Assembly: GCF_000332075.2 (NCBI RefSeq)
Contig: NZ_ALVU02000001.1
Coordinates: forward strand, 1,197,193 to 1,261,192
DNA length: 64,000 bases
Origin: Synechocystis sp. PCC 7509
GTDB lineage: Bacteria; Cyanobacteriota; Cyanobacteriia; Cyanobacteriales; Chroococcidiopsidaceae
Direction: 5' to 3'
In this document: piece by piece, positions 34,712 through 45,600 of the stretch
Layout of the letters: every line of letters starts with the position of its first letter
Numbering within the stretch: position 1 is the stretch's first letter
Notes under the pieces: model-generated
What the model was told of the DNA's origin: nothing
The model's database searches: none
What the model saw: the letters and a program-made list of their open reading frames with translations, nothing else
Position numbers and translations under genes: made by a program

Positions 34712-35572
34712 TTATTTGTCTTCTTTTCTCACTGGTGCAACATCGGGTAAAGACCGCTTGTAAAGGTATAGCCAAGCTAATCCCGCTAATCCTAAACTAA
34801 TACCCGTCAAACTTACAACTTGAGCTATCTTCAACCATCCCAGCATCAAGCTATCGGTACGCAATCCTTCAATCCACAAACGCCCCAAGCTATAAGCAAC
34901 TAAATAAACTAAAAATAACGTTCCGGTTTTGAGTTGCTGTCCTTTCCAACCCCGAAAAAACAGCGTCATTAGTAAGCCAAATACCATTAAATTCCACAGC
35001 GACTCGTACAAAAATGTGGGGTGAAAGTAAGCAACATCAGCAAATTGAGAAGGGCGATATTGTGGCTGTATGTATAGCTTCCAAGGTAAATTAGTGGGAC
35101 TTCCAAAAGCTTCGGAATTAAAGAAATTGCCCCACCGTCCGATCGCTTGTCCTAAAATTAACGAAGGTGCTACTAGGTCTGTTAGTTGCCAAAAGGAAAT
35201 ATTTTTAACCTTAGCAAAAATTAGCGCCGCGATCGCACCACCAATAATTGCGCCGTGAATTGCTATCCCACCTTCCCAAATTCTAATAATTGTCTCTGGA
35301 TTTTGGGAGTATTGCGACCACTCAAAAATAACGTAGTACAACCGCGCTGAAGGAATTGCACCAATAATTAGCCAAATAATCAAGTCTCCTAGCAAATCGG
35401 GGTCAACCTGGCGGCGTTTTGCCAAATACTGAGAAAGATTTATCCCAATTAATACCGCCGAAGCGATGAGTAAACCGTACCAGCGAATAGTTAGCGGCCC
35501 AAGTTCAAACAAAACCGGCCCTGGAGACGTAAATTGAATCGCCAAAGGTAATTGGCTAATATCTGGCAACAT
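34712..35572 (-). CDS. lgt: Phosphatidylglycerol--prolipoprotein diacylglyceryl transferase
   Basis: 286 residues with about seven membrane helices. Lgt features: [18 protein letters not shown] near the start, [12 protein letters not shown] (the H-G motif), [14 protein letters not shown] (the conserved G-R-x-G-N-F-x-N), and [12 protein letters not shown]. It transfers diacylglycerol from phosphatidylglycerol to the lipobox cysteine of prolipoproteins in the plasma membrane. Divergent from rlmN with a 117-base promoter region. Confidence 0.96.
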   Translation of the reverse strand: MLPDISQLPLAIQFTSPGPVLFELGPLTIRWYGLLIASAVLIGINLSQYLAKRRQVDPDLLGDLIIWLIIGAIPSARLYYVIFEWSQYSQNPETIIRIWEGGIAIHGAIIGGAIAALIFAKVKNISFWQLTDLVAPSLILGQAIGRWGNFFNSEAFGSPTNLPWKLYIQPQYRPSQFADVAYFHPTFLYESLWNLMVFGLLMTLFFRGWKGQQLKTGTLFLVYLVAYSLGRLWIEGLRTDSLMLGWLKIAQVVSLTGISLGLAGLAWLYLYKRSLPDVAPVRKEDK

Positions 35573-35689
35573 CTAATAATTCCTCAGAAATATTTATTAT
35601 CCCGTGCGATCGCCTAGGCAAAATTGGTTGTCTCATCGGCAATAAGTTAAGGTCGTAATATATCTGTTTTTATATCCAAAATTACTTTT

Positions 35690-36766
35690 ATGGGCAGCCT
35701 AGACCAAACTCAACTTCCACAAACTGCCACTGTTACTTTAGAACAACCTGGTTCAAGTCCGCTATTAGGTTTAAATCTACAAGAACTAACAGACTGGGTA
35801 ATCTCTCAAGGACAACCCGCCTATCGTGGCAAACAATTACACGATTGGATTTACCATAAAGGGGCGCGTAGTTTTGATGATATCTCGGTTTTTTCTAAAC
35901 AGTGGCGAAGTAGCGTTTCTCATGTCCCTATTGGACGCTCTACAGTACATTTGCGATCGCAAGCACCAGACAAAACTGTAAAATATCTACTGCAATTAGC
36001 CGATAATCAAGTAGTGGAAACGGTGGGTATTCCTACCGAAAAACGCCTAACTGTCTGCGTTTCGAGTCAAGTCGGCTGCGCGATGGCTTGCGATTTTTGT
36101 GCTACAGGGAAAGGTGGCTTCACTCGCAATTTATCATCGGGCGAAATTGTCGATCAAGTTTTGACCGTCCAAGAAGATTTTAAACGGCGTGTCAGTCATA
36201 TAGTATTTATGGGGATGGGCGAACCGCTATTAAATACTGATAATGTTTTAAAAGCTATTGAATTACTCAATAAAGATGTAGGTATTGGACAGCGCTGCAT
36301 AACTCTTTCTACTGTTGGCATTCGTTCGCGCATTCGTAAACTCGCTAGGCATGAGTTGCAAGTAACTCTTGCTGTCAGTCTTCACGCTTCAAACCAAAAC
36401 CTACGCGCCGAACTTATCCCTAGCGCTAATACTTATTCTCTGACCGATTTAATTACTGAATGTAAGGAGTACGTGCAAATCACGGGGCGACGAATTAGTT
36501 TTGAGTATGTTTTGCTAGCGGGGGTAAATGACTCACCAAGGCAAGCAACAGAACTTGCTCAACTGCTGCGCGGCTTTCAGTGTCATGTAAACTTGATTCC
36601 CTACAACCCCATTGCGGATGCAGATTACGAACGCCCAACTCCTCGTGCGATTCAGGCTTTTGTAAATGCCTTACAACAGCAACAAATCGCCGTTAGCGTG
36701 CGTTACTCGCGCGGACTGGAAGCCAACGCTGCTTGCGGACAACTTCGTACTACTACGCAAGTTTAA
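35690..36766 (+). CDS. rlmN: 23S rRNA (adenine(2503)-C(2))-methyltransferase
   Basis: 358 residues. Radical SAM cluster CxxxCxxC in [30 protein letters not shown] before it; [13 protein letters not shown]; and the second catalytic cysteine near the end (NAACGQLR). Methylates A2503 of 23S rRNA (and A37 of some tRNAs). Its 3' end overlaps the convergent zinc-ribbon gene by 96 bases. Confidence 0.97.
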   Translation: MGSLDQTQLPQTATVTLEQPGSSPLLGLNLQELTDWVISQGQPAYRGKQLHDWIYHKGARSFDDISVFSKQWRSSVSHVPIGRSTVHLRSQAPDKTVKYLLQLADNQVVETVGIPTEKRLTVCVSSQVGCAMACDFCATGKGGFTRNLSSGEIVDQVLTVQEDFKRRVSHIVFMGMGEPLLNTDNVLKAIELLNKDVGIGQRCITLSTVGIRSRIRKLARHELQVTLAVSLHASNQNLRAELIPSANTYSLTDLITECKEYVQITGRRISFEYVLLAGVNDSPRQATELAQLLRGFQCHVNLIPYNPIADADYERPTPRAIQAFVNALQQQQIAVSVRYSRGLEANAACGQLRTTTQV

Positions 36767-36943
36767 ACGGCAACTATCAAGTCCTGGGGCATAGGACTCT
36801 ATGACTTTGCTAGTATCCGAACAAGTAACCAGTAAGTAGTCGCAAGTTGGGCATTGTGTCCGAATTATATTGCTTTCGGCTATATGGTGACGTTCACCTT
36901 CACTACCGCAGTTTGGACAGCGTATTGCTTGAATTAATTGCAT
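36671..36943 (-). CDS. Small zinc-ribbon protein with an extended tail
   Basis: 90 residues. Two CxxC knuckles: [14 protein letters not shown] and [13 protein letters not shown]. The pattern, ending SYAPG, is that of a small cyanobacterial zinc-ribbon protein of about 55-60 residues. Here the reading continues past YAPGL for about 35 residues antisense to rlmN, so the native stop seems to have been lost and the tail is probably unstructured. Function unknown. Confidence 0.75.
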   Translation of the reverse strand: MQLIQAIRCPNCGSEGERHHIAESNIIRTQCPTCDYLLVTCSDTSKVIESYAPGLDSCRLNLRSSTKLSASSVGFQSARVTHANGDLLLL

Positions 36944-37385
36944 TTTTAGTACCTTTTTGAGCGATTGTGAGGAAAAACAAATTAAAATGAGAATTTACAG
37001 AACTTAATCAATCTAACAGAATCTTTTAGTTTTTAAATGAACATAAATCGCAATGTTTGTAACTTCCTATGTTTATTGTGTAAGCCTGTATCGGTGCTTG
37101 TCCTGCAACTTTAGATAGAGTCTTAAAACTTTTTTTTGTGTCTTTTGCCTTGAATTTCGATGATCCCCGCCGCTAATCTCTTTGTATTCTAGCTTCGATT
37201 TCTAAATTGCTCGTAAACTTAATCAAAAATTAAGCCTTGGGAAACTAATTAATTGTTAAGTAATTTATAAAACAAGTGCGATCGCATATATTTATGTTTT
37301 TCCCCCTATTTACTTAAACTTTGAATTAAAAGACAACTTAAACTTATACACTTTTGCTGAGGACAATTTCGTAAGAGGTGCAAAA
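36944..37385. other. Long non-coding leader region
   Basis: About 440 bases, AT-rich, without a convincing gene on either strand. It contains the promoters for the zinc-ribbon gene (minus) and the thymidylate-synthase-like gene (plus); AAGAGG lies just before the latter ATG. Confidence 0.6.
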
Positions 37386-38885
37386 ATGACTCATTCGCTG
37401 ATTAGGGAAACGTTATACAAACCCCTATACAAACCAAATCAAATAATTTGCGGTACAGGTCAAACAGTAGTTGCGACCGGGTGGACGGTAAAAGAAAGCG
37501 TCTCCAAACACCTACAACAACACGAATACGCAGGTATAGGAGCTTGTTACAGCCCCACTAGAGGCATTTCGCTATTAATTCGCAATCTCTTAGCAAATCC
37601 CAATGCACGATATTTAGTAGTTATCAACGCTACGAAAGAAGACCGCAACGCCGGAGCGGGAGAGTGTTTAATTGACTTTTTCCGTAACGGTTTTGAATTA
37701 GGACTCACAGATACAGGTAAGCAGTGTTGGCTAATTCGCTCTAAAGCAACGGGCTATATAGATATCGAAATTCCTAGAGAAGTATTAGAACAGTTACGCC
37801 AATTGGTAGAATGGGTGGAAGCTAAAACCATTACTGAAGCGGTAAATAAAGTCAAAGCTTACGCGCTTAGAGAGCCGTTAGAGCCTTGGAGTAATCCGTT
37901 AACCTACGATTTAGCCACAATAGAACCGACAGTATTACCAGGGACGCGCTACGGACATCGCATCGAAGGGCGCACAATTGCCGAAACTTGGGTAAAAATT
38001 GTTCACCGGATTAAAACTACTGGGACAATCAGACCGACGGGCTACGATGGACAATGGCAAGAATTGATAGATTTAGTCGCAATTGTCACCGATGAACCGG
38101 AGGAGTTTTACTTTCCCGAACCTAATTATCTACCATGCGATCGCACTTTTATCAATGAGTACGTTTCACAAATATTAGATGATGCGCCAACGGTGGAAGG
38201 AGTTAAGTATACTTATGGGCAAAGATTGCGATCGCATTTTGGTATTGACCAAGTAGAACAAGTAATTGATAAATTAAGCAATGATATTGATTCTGCTAGA
38301 GCAGTAATGTCTTTATGGGATGTGCAGGACGGCGAAGCGAATAACAGTCCCCCCTGTCTCAATCACATTTGGGTAAGAGTTGTAGATAACGAGCTATCTT
38401 TAACTGCTACTTTCCGTAGCAACGATATGTTTTCCGCCTGGGTTGCAAATGCGATGGGATTACGAGCATTACAAAAACATATTTTAGATCGAGTGTGCGA
38501 TCGCGCTAACCATAAATTACAAATGGGGGCATTAATTACTATTAGCCAAAGCGCCCATATTTACGATGATTGCTGGGAAAATGCCGATAATTTAATTCAA
38601 AATCAGTACAAAAAGCTTGTAGCACAAAGAGATTATGCCGATCCTTCTGGTAGTTTTGTAATTACTATCCAAGATGACACAATAGTTGTCGAACACATGA
38701 CCCCCGGAACGGGAGAAGTTGTTAATTGTTATTCTAGTAAATCTGCAAAGGTGCTTTGTAGACAAATCGCCGCCGATTGTCCGGCTTTACAAGTTGGACA
38801 CGCAATGTATTTAGGAAGTGAATTACAAAAGGCAGAATTAGCCTTGTCGAGAAAGCTAATCTCTTTGTACGAGCAAGATAAATAA
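37386..38885 (+). CDS. Thymidylate synthase (archaeal type) fused to an MtrA/DUF4346-like domain
   Basis: 499 residues. The N-terminal part (residues about 45-110: GACYSPTRGISLLIRNLLAN, PNARYLVVI) resembles the MtrA/DUF4346 fold. The C-terminal half looks like archaeal-type thymidylate synthase: YTYGQRLRSHFG, nucleophile Cys324 in SPPCLNHIW, dUMP-binding FRSNDMFSAWVANAMGL, and ISQSAHIYDDCWENAD. It would methylate dUMP to dTMP. Its place next to dut and dcd, which make dUMP, agrees with that. Many cyanobacteria rely on ThyX, so the fused form is of interest. Catalytic residues appear intact. Confidence 0.75.
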   Translation: MTHSLIRETLYKPLYKPNQIICGTGQTVVATGWTVKESVSKHLQQHEYAGIGACYSPTRGISLLIRNLLANPNARYLVVINATKEDRNAGAGECLIDFFRNGFELGLTDTGKQCWLIRSKATGYIDIEIPREVLEQLRQLVEWVEAKTITEAVNKVKAYALREPLEPWSNPLTYDLATIEPTVLPGTRYGHRIEGRTIAETWVKIVHRIKTTGTIRPTGYDGQWQELIDLVAIVTDEPEEFYFPEPNYLPCDRTFINEYVSQILDDAPTVEGVKYTYGQRLRSHFGIDQVEQVIDKLSNDIDSARAVMSLWDVQDGEANNSPPCLNHIWVRVVDNELSLTATFRSNDMFSAWVANAMGLRALQKHILDRVCDRANHKLQMGALITISQSAHIYDDCWENADNLIQNQYKKLVAQRDYADPSGSFVITIQDDTIVVEHMTPGTGEVVNCYSSKSAKVLCRQIAADCPALQVGHAMYLGSELQKAELALSRKLISLYEQDK

Positions 38886-39098
38886 CTCGAATAAAAATTT
38901 TATATTTGTTTACTAAAACAAAATATAAAAGGCATCTTTATGGAAACCAAAGATAAAATAGCAAAAAATAACACTGTAAATTTACTATCTTTACTATATA
39001 TAGGTAATAAATCAATATAAAATTATAAGTATTTTCTCCGTAGACGCATAGCACAAATAAAAATAATATCTTTTTATTGTTTCGCAAATTTTATAAAA

Positions 39099-39950
39099 AT
39101 GGCTATTTTAAGCGATGAAGATATTAAGCGGGAAATAGGAGAAAAGCTTTACATAGCACCATTTAATCTTACAAAGCTTAAAGGGGCAAGTTATAACTTG
39201 ACTGCTAGTAAACTTGCTTGGAGCTTATCATCAAAAAAGAGTATATACGATGATACAACGAATAAAATTATTATTCCTGCCTCAACGACTGCATTAATAG
39301 AAACTCATGAAGTTATTTGGGTTTCTCAAGAAATATGTGGAAGTTATCATTCAAAAGTCCTTCAAGTATCACAAGGTACAGGACATATTGGAACGACTCT
39401 CGATCCCAATTACATAGGATTTTCTCTAATAGCTGTTCATAATCATAGTTCTAATCCAATAGAGTTAGTTCCAGAACGAGACGAGTTTGTTACTATAGTA
39501 TTTCAATATTTATATACAAAATCATCTAGGGAATTGCATGGTAACACAAGTGGAAGAATAGAAATTTTAGAACAAATAGGTATAAAACTTACTGACGAAG
39601 AGAGGCTTGTCTTCAAAGAAGATTTTACTTATAATTCAGAAACACTAAAAACGAAAATGGAGCAATGTGAAGACTATAAGAAAATTAAAGGCAATCGTGA
39701 AAATACAGCAGAAATAATACAAGTTCAACTTAACCGGAAATCTATAAACTTCAAATTGATGTTAATTTTTTTTGGAATCATAGGAGCATCAGTAATCTTA
39801 TATGCTGTTATAGCAAACTTTAGTGATCAATTTTGGTATGCGTCTGTTACTTCTGTTATAGATAAAGTTATACCTTCTATTATTGCTGTTGTTTTTGGTA
39901 CTTGGGTTGGATTAAGTATTAGTCCTACTATGCATCCGAAAAATAAATAA
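39099..39950 (+). CDS. dUTPase/dCTP-deaminase-fold protein with C-terminal membrane anchor
   Basis: 283 residues. N-terminal domain: LSDEDIKREIGEKLYIAPF, KGASYNLTASKLAW, IIIPASTTALIETHEVIWVS, GTTLDPNYIGFSLIAVHNHS and ERDEFVTIVFQYL, which follow the strand order of the Dcd/dUTPase superfamily. Asp102 in TTLDPNY matches the dUTPase motif-3 Asp, but the Arg and Glu of dCTP deaminase (in RSSYAR and LTLEFSN type motifs) are replaced. Residues 219-240 and 254-274 are membrane helices. It is probably not a standard deaminase; nucleotide sensing or a defence role is possible. Followed 28 bases later by dut. Confidence 0.75.
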   Translation: MAILSDEDIKREIGEKLYIAPFNLTKLKGASYNLTASKLAWSLSSKKSIYDDTTNKIIIPASTTALIETHEVIWVSQEICGSYHSKVLQVSQGTGHIGTTLDPNYIGFSLIAVHNHSSNPIELVPERDEFVTIVFQYLYTKSSRELHGNTSGRIEILEQIGIKLTDEERLVFKEDFTYNSETLKTKMEQCEDYKKIKGNRENTAEIIQVQLNRKSINFKLMLIFFGIIGASVILYAVIANFSDQFWYASVTSVIDKVIPSIIAVVFGTWVGLSISPTMHPKNK

Positions 39951-39978
39951 TTTTAAATAATGAGTTACCGGAGTGATA

Positions 39979-40419
39979 ATGAAACTAAAAATACTAAAAC
40001 TGAATGATGCAGCGATTATTCCTAAATACGAACATCCAAACGATGCGGGACTGGATTTGATTTCTATAGAAGAATTAGAAATTCCTTCTGAAGAGAGCAG
40101 ATTAATACATACGGGAATTTCAATAGAGCTACCTCAAGGAACTGAAGCTCAAATTCGTCCTAGGAGTGGTTTAGCTCTCAAACATCAAATTACAGTTTTA
40201 AATACTCCGGGTACTATAGACGAAGGCTACCGAGGAGAAATAGGTGTAATTTTAATCAATCATGGCAAAAATTCTTTTAAAGTCACAAAAGGTATGAAAA
40301 TTGCTCAGATGATTGTTACACCCGTTATTCATGTTGAAGTTGAAGAAGTTGATAATCTAAACGATACCTCTAGGGGAACGGGAGGTTTTGGCTCAACAGG
40401 AATCACCGCCAATGTCTAA
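39979..40419 (+). CDS. dut: dUTP diphosphatase
   Basis: 146 residues from the ATG at 39979 (GGAG upstream); a GTG at 39973 is less likely. All five trimeric dUTPase motifs are seen: [24 protein letters not shown] with the catalytic Asp; [10 protein letters not shown]; and the C-terminal [10 protein letters not shown] that closes on the active site. Converts dUTP to dUMP and pyrophosphate, feeding the thymidylate synthase. Probably co-transcribed with the gene at 39099. Confidence 0.96.
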   Translation: MKLKILKLNDAAIIPKYEHPNDAGLDLISIEELEIPSEESRLIHTGISIELPQGTEAQIRPRSGLALKHQITVLNTPGTIDEGYRGEIGVILINHGKNSFKVTKGMKIAQMIVTPVIHVEVEEVDNLNDTSRGTGGFGSTGITANV

Positions 40420-40436
40420 ATCTTATTTCCTATAGG

Positions 40437-41030
40437 TTATATACGAGCAAGGGTAACAACTTCAGCTTGGTCTTGATACTTACCTTTGCGATCGTCGTAA
40501 CTTGTAGCGCAAGGTTCACCTTCTAAAAATAGCAGTTGTACTACCCCTTCATTAGCGTAAATACGACAATCTGCACTAGAAGAATTAGAAAACTCTAAAG
40601 TTAAATGCCCTCGCCAAGCCGCTTCGGCAGGAGTTAAATTTGCAATTATTCCACATCTTGCATACGAACTTTTACCAATACAAATAACTGTAATATTTGC
40701 GGGAACTTCTAACTTTTCTAATGCTACTCCTAAACCGTAGGAATGAGCAGGCAAAATGAAATATTTGCCACTATTATCTGTATGCAATTGAGTTTGTTCT
40801 AAGTTTTCAGGATTAAAGTTTTTTGGATCTACAACTGTTCCGGGAATGTGCCGAAAAATGCGAAACTCGGCGGGTGAAAGACGGATATCGTAACCATAGG
40901 ATGAAAGTCCGTAGCTGATTACAGGCTGTAATACTGAGTCATGTTGATGTTTTCTAACTAATTGTGGCTCAAAAGGCAAAATCATACCTTCGGTAGCCAT
41001 TTTAGTAATCCAAATATCGTTTTTAATCAC
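40437..41030 (-). CDS. dcd: dCTP deaminase
   Basis: 197 residues. Typical start MIKNDIWITKMATEGMI, SYGLSSYGYDIRLSPAEFRI, the active-site GKSSYARCGIIANLTPAEAA, WRGHLTLEFSN with the catalytic Glu, and the C-terminal YQDQAEV. Deaminates dCTP to dUTP. Convergent with dut, 17 bases apart. The family is also recruited in phage defence, but this copy looks housekeeping. Confidence 0.95.
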   Translation of the reverse strand: MIKNDIWITKMATEGMILPFEPQLVRKHQHDSVLQPVISYGLSSYGYDIRLSPAEFRIFRHIPGTVVDPKNFNPENLEQTQLHTDNSGKYFILPAHSYGLGVALEKLEVPANITVICIGKSSYARCGIIANLTPAEAAWRGHLTLEFSNSSSADCRIYANEGVVQLLFLEGEPCATSYDDRKGKYQDQAEVVTLARI

Positions 41031-41107
41031 AGCATTACAACTAAATCAACAGACTTACTAGGATACCTGAGATCGGAAATATATTACCTTTTGAGTATAT
41101 TAAATCC

Positions 41108-41644
41108 TTAAGGTTGGTGACTGCGGCGAATTTCGGTAATTTGGTCAGCTAGTTCTAGAATCTCTGGGGGCATTTCTGCGCCTGTCAGTACAATATCTAC
41201 ATGACTAGGACGCTTTTTGATAAATTCCAATACTTCATCTAGAGGAATTAAGCCATAAGAAATCGCTAAACTCAATTCGTCTAGCACCACAAAAGCATAT
41301 TTACCTTCAGATACAACTTTTTGTGTATGCTGCCACAATGCGAGTAATGATTTTGTTTCAGCTTCGTCTAGTTGGGGTGTGTCAATATAACGGGGTAAAT
41401 CGCAGCGAATCCAATCTAAGTTTTGTCCCAACTGTACCGGATTCTCAAAACCTTGTCCTATCCCGCCTTTAAGAAACTGAACGATCATTACGGGCGTACC
41501 TTGTCCAGCAATTGTTAAGGCTTGCGCCATCACACTTGTGAAAAAGCAACGGGGAGAACAGGTAAATACTTGCACAAGCCCCGCGATCGCATAAGGTAGG
41601 CTATTAGCAGTAGTTAAGGCGGGGTTTTCTAGCTGGGCAACCAT
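41108..41644 (-). CDS. CobO/BtuR-like P-loop family protein with degenerate Walker A
   Basis: 178 residues of the cob(I)yrinic acid a,c-diamide adenosyltransferase fold: LVQVFTCSPRCFFTSVMAQA, PVMIVQFLKGGIGQG, LDWIRCDLPRYIDTP, FVVLDELSLAISYGLIP, HVDIVLTGAEMPPEILELAD, ADQITEIRRSHQP. The usual Walker A GNGKGKTT is replaced by TCSPRCFFTS, while the Walker B LDE remains. This variant is, as I recall, common in cyanobacteria. Adenosyltransferase activity is therefore uncertain. Confidence 0.82.
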   Translation of the reverse strand: MVAQLENPALTTANSLPYAIAGLVQVFTCSPRCFFTSVMAQALTIAGQGTPVMIVQFLKGGIGQGFENPVQLGQNLDWIRCDLPRYIDTPQLDEAETKSLLALWQHTQKVVSEGKYAFVVLDELSLAISYGLIPLDEVLEFIKKRPSHVDIVLTGAEMPPEILELADQITEIRRSHQP

Positions 41645-41862
41645 AGGACAACATTTAACCGTTGAAGGAAAATAATACAGATATATAGCGTATTTATTAG
41701 CTAAGTCCTTTGATTTAACACTAGATATGAGTAGAGGTCAACAGCTAAAAGATAGTTGCTTTTACTAAAAAACTATCTGTAGCTTGAGGTAGAGGAGTGT
41801 AAGAGGCGATCGCAAAATGTCATAAACTTGGCTCTATTCTTATAACTAAACGAGCAATCCTC

Positions 41863-42585
41863 ATGTCCTGGCAACGTCCCGATGGTAGACAAAGCGAACA
41901 GTTACGTCCGATTAGCTTTGAGCTTGGGTTTACGCGCTTTGCAACAAGTTCGGTTTTAACTAGATGCGGCGATACGCAAGTTCTTTGTACAGTAACGATT
42001 AGCGACGGAGTACCTAAGTTTTTAGTTGGTTCAGGAAAAGGCTGGCTAACGGCAGAATATCGAATGTTACCCGGCGCAACTCCCCAACGTCAACCCAGAG
42101 AATTATTAAAACTATCGGGACGCACTCAAGAAATTCAACGCTTGATTGGACGCAGTTTACGCGCAGCCGTTGATTTAGAGGCACTAGGGGAGCGGACAAT
42201 TACTATAGACTCTGACGTACTCCAAGCCGATGCTGGAACTCGTACCACCTCTATTACTGGGGGCTTTGTGGCGCTATCAGAGGCGATCGCCTCCCTGATA
42301 AAGCAAGGAGTTTTAGAAAAATCTCCCATTCGTCACCAAGTAGCGGCGGTTTCTGTGGGAATACTCCAAGGCGAACCCTATTTAGACTTAAACTACCCCG
42401 AAGATGTAGCCGCCGAAGTAGATTTAAACGTAGTTATGGACAGCAACCTAGGAATTATAGAAATTCAAGGAACTGCTGAAGAAGGCAGCTTTAGCCGGGT
42501 GCAAACTAATTTAATGCTCGATATTGCCGAAAAAGGTATCAAGGAACTGTTTATCGCACAACAGCAAGCGTTACGCACTGAATGA
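41863..42585 (+). CDS. rph: Ribonuclease PH
   Basis: 240 residues. Typical start [54 protein letters not shown]-x4[17 protein letters not shown], [20 protein letters not shown], and [20 protein letters not shown] phosphorolytic 3'-5' exoribonuclease that trims tRNA 3' ends. Convergent with the CheA gene; a HIP1-based hairpin lies between. Confidence 0.97.
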   Translation: MSWQRPDGRQSEQLRPISFELGFTRFATSSVLTRCGDTQVLCTVTISDGVPKFLVGSGKGWLTAEYRMLPGATPQRQPRELLKLSGRTQEIQRLIGRSLRAAVDLEALGERTITIDSDVLQADAGTRTTSITGGFVALSEAIASLIKQGVLEKSPIRHQVAAVSVGILQGEPYLDLNYPEDVAAEVDLNVVMDSNLGIIEIQGTAEEGSFSRVQTNLMLDIAEKGIKELFIAQQQALRTE

Positions 42586-42630
42586 ACTTTCACAGCAAAT
42601 AGAACGATTAGGCAAGACTTTAGCAATGGT

Positions 42631-42681
42631 CTTTGTGATGGTGGCGATCGCTAGACTGTTAGTTAAGCGATCGCCACAAAG
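42631..42681. terminator. HIP1-containing hairpin between convergent genes
   Basis: Arm AGCGATCGCCACAAAG (42666-42681) pairs with 42631-42652, which is its complement with a 6-base bulge. It has no T-run, so it is at best a bidirectional barrier; its main feature is two HIP1 octamers used as stem arms. Confidence 0.55.
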
Positions 42682-42683
42682 CC

Positions 42684-45600
42684 TTATACACTACTTGGCG
42701 CAGTAACTAATACCTCCCCTTTAAGCATCCTTTGAGCCGCATCTAGTAAAGCTTCTTCAAGATAGGGCTTAATAAAGTAACCGCTTGCGCCTAGTTGAAT
42801 TGCCATTTGGCGATGGCGATCAGAACCACGAGAAGTTAGCATAGCAATGGGTAAATTTGGAAAATTAGCGCTTTCGTGGATGCGCGATAGTAATTCCAAA
42901 CCATCCATTCTCGGCATTTCGATATCGCAAAAGACGATATCGCAAGGTAGCCCATCATTAAGCTTGTCCCAAGCTTCCTGACCATCACGAGCTTGCTCTG
43001 TGCGGTAGCCAGCATTATTAAAGGTCATTGACAGCAGTTCTCGAACGGTAATCGAGTCATCAACAATCAATACCATTGGTTCAGTTTTAACGGCAGGTCT
43101 AACAGGGATTCTTCTATCTCCAGAATCCGGCAAATTAATCGGTTCTCGTTGTAGCCGTCCTGTAGCTAGAGCCATTAATTCTAGTACGTCAGCAATGGGC
43201 ATAATTCGCCCATCTCCCATGACTGTAGCTCCCGAAACTCCCAAAGGTTTAGGCGCGGGGGCTTCAAACTGCTTAATTACAATTTCTTGCTCTCCTAGCA
43301 CTTGGTCAACTTGCACTGCCATAAAGGCGTTGCCACTGCGGAGGACGATTAGTGAAATCGTGTCTTCTGATCGACCGCTACCGTAAATACTGCCACGACT
43401 GAGATGGCGATTGTAGGTTAAAAGTTCTTTCAGGTGTCTAAATGGTAGCAAGGAGTTATCCCGCCAAGGAAGACAGGTTTCTCCTTGGGCATTTGTAACT
43501 ACATCTTTAATTGGCAATTCGATCATTTGCTCTACTCCATCCATGGGGAAGGCAATACGAGCTTTATCGCTCAAGCAATACAACGCCTTACAAATGCTCA
43601 AAGTTAGAGGTAAGCGGATGGTAAAAGTAGTTCCCACTCCTAAAGTAGAGTCGGTACTAATTGAGCCACGCATCCCAGTTAAGCTAGTTTGCACGACATC
43701 CATACCAATGCCTCGCCCAGCAAATTCATCAACGGTATCTTTAATACTAAAGCCAGGATGAAATAGCAGGTTGTAGATGTCTAAACGCGCCATAGTTTGA
43801 GCTTTTTCTGGAGAAACCAGCCCTTTTTGAATGGCTTTAGCTAAAACTTTTTCCGTATCAATGCCCGCACCATCATCAGTTATAGAAATAACGGTTTGAT
43901 TGCCTTGGTAGAATGCCTGAACAGTAATTTTACCAGTGGGTGGTTTGCCGTTACTTAAGCGCACCTCTGGGGTTTCTATGCCGTGAGCAATGGCATTATT
44001 AACCAAATGCGTCATCGGGTCGTATAGTTGCTCCAACAGCACTTTATCAATTAAGGTATCTTGACCGTTAATAATTAGTTCCGCTTCCTTACCAGACTTG
44101 AGCGAAATATCTCGGACAGCGCGGGGCAATCGACTAGCAATCTCGGCAAACGTGACCATGCGCGATTGCGTTACACCTTCTTGCAATTGAGTTGTAACTT
44201 GGCGGAACTGACGAGCTACTTGATCGGTTTCATCGGTAACAAATTCAATGTCCGAAGATGATTCGCGCACCCGGACAATCAATTCAATCATTTGCTGCGT
44301 CAGAGTATGAAAGCCTGTAAAGCGATCCATTTCCAACGAGTCAAAATCGTGACCTGTAGAGTGAGTATTGCTATTATCTGAGACAATAGCAGCAGATCCT
44401 TCTTTTTTGCGATTAGTGAGAGAACTTTGCAACAGACTTCGTTCGTACAATTCCTGCATCTTGAACCCTACTTCGCTGAGTTGTTGGACTTTATTGAGTA
44501 GGTTATCGAGAAATTGTCTGAGTCTTTGTTGGTCTTGTTCTAAACTGTTGCGATAAACAACCAGTTCCCCCACGAGGTTACTAATATTGTCTAAGTGCTT
44601 GACGGGTACGCGCATCATTTGCTCAAATACTGCCCGTTTTGGACTAGCAGTCAGACTTAGTTCTGTAGCTTCTACACTTTGAGCTATATTTGCAGCGCTA
44701 TCCGTGGGCGGATCTAATTGGAGAACTGTAGAAGGACCAAGGATTACAGGAGGTTGTTCTAGCAGCTTGTCTAAATCGCCAAACTCATAGTCTAGTAATG
44801 GATCGGTATTTTCTAACTCTTGAGCGTAATTGAATTGCTCTAACCTATCATCAACTTGTAAGTCATCTTCAGCAGCAAATAGATTTTCTTCCTCTGCTGC
44901 GGGTGCAAAGACTTCATCGTCCCAGAAGCTATCGCTTTCAACCTTGCCGTTTTGGTTTTGAGGATTGTCCTCAAATAAATCGGTAAAGTTAAATTGGGCG
45001 GCGGGGAATTCCTGAATGGTAGTTTGAGTTTCTGTAAACAAATTATCCAGCGCCAGCATTTCGCTTTGAGCTTCCGCATCAAGGTAATCTGGGGTTTCGG
45101 TATTTGTTTCTAACTCAAATAAATCAGTAGTTTCTTGATCGCTAGTTTCAAACTCGTCGAATAAATCGTTGGCGATCGCACTGGAGCTTATATCTTCCTC
45201 AGTATCCCAAGCTGGTAGGGCGATTAAAGATTGCCATTGTTCGCAACTAATTATTTCCGTAGCCTGTCCTGTCGCCACCAATTCTTGCGCTTGCTTGAGT
45301 TGGGTAATCACAAGGGGCGCTAGAGTCCGGTAGGTGTTTTGGGGATTTGCGATCGCACCACTAGCTGTTTGGCAAAGCTCCATCCAATTAGGTAAGCCAA
45401 ATTTTTCTCCTAACTCAATTAATTGCTGACAGTATTGTTGCAGTTGTTGGCTAACGGCGGGGGATTGCGGTTGCTTAAATAGCTCCAACATCTGCCGCAG
45501 TTGTAGAGGTACATCGTTTTGGAAAGCCGCAAGTATTGGTGCTTCATTGGATTGGGTATCAATGCGATCGCCAGCAGCTAAATGTTGGTCAATTTCTGTG

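Noticed and set aside
35745-35765. tRNA T-arm-like GGTTCAAGTCC
   Set aside because: It lies within the rlmN coding sequence and there is no acceptor stem or anticodon arm around it.
42586-42683. Short plus-strand frame after rph
   Set aside because: It runs through the HIP1 hairpin and has no family resemblance.
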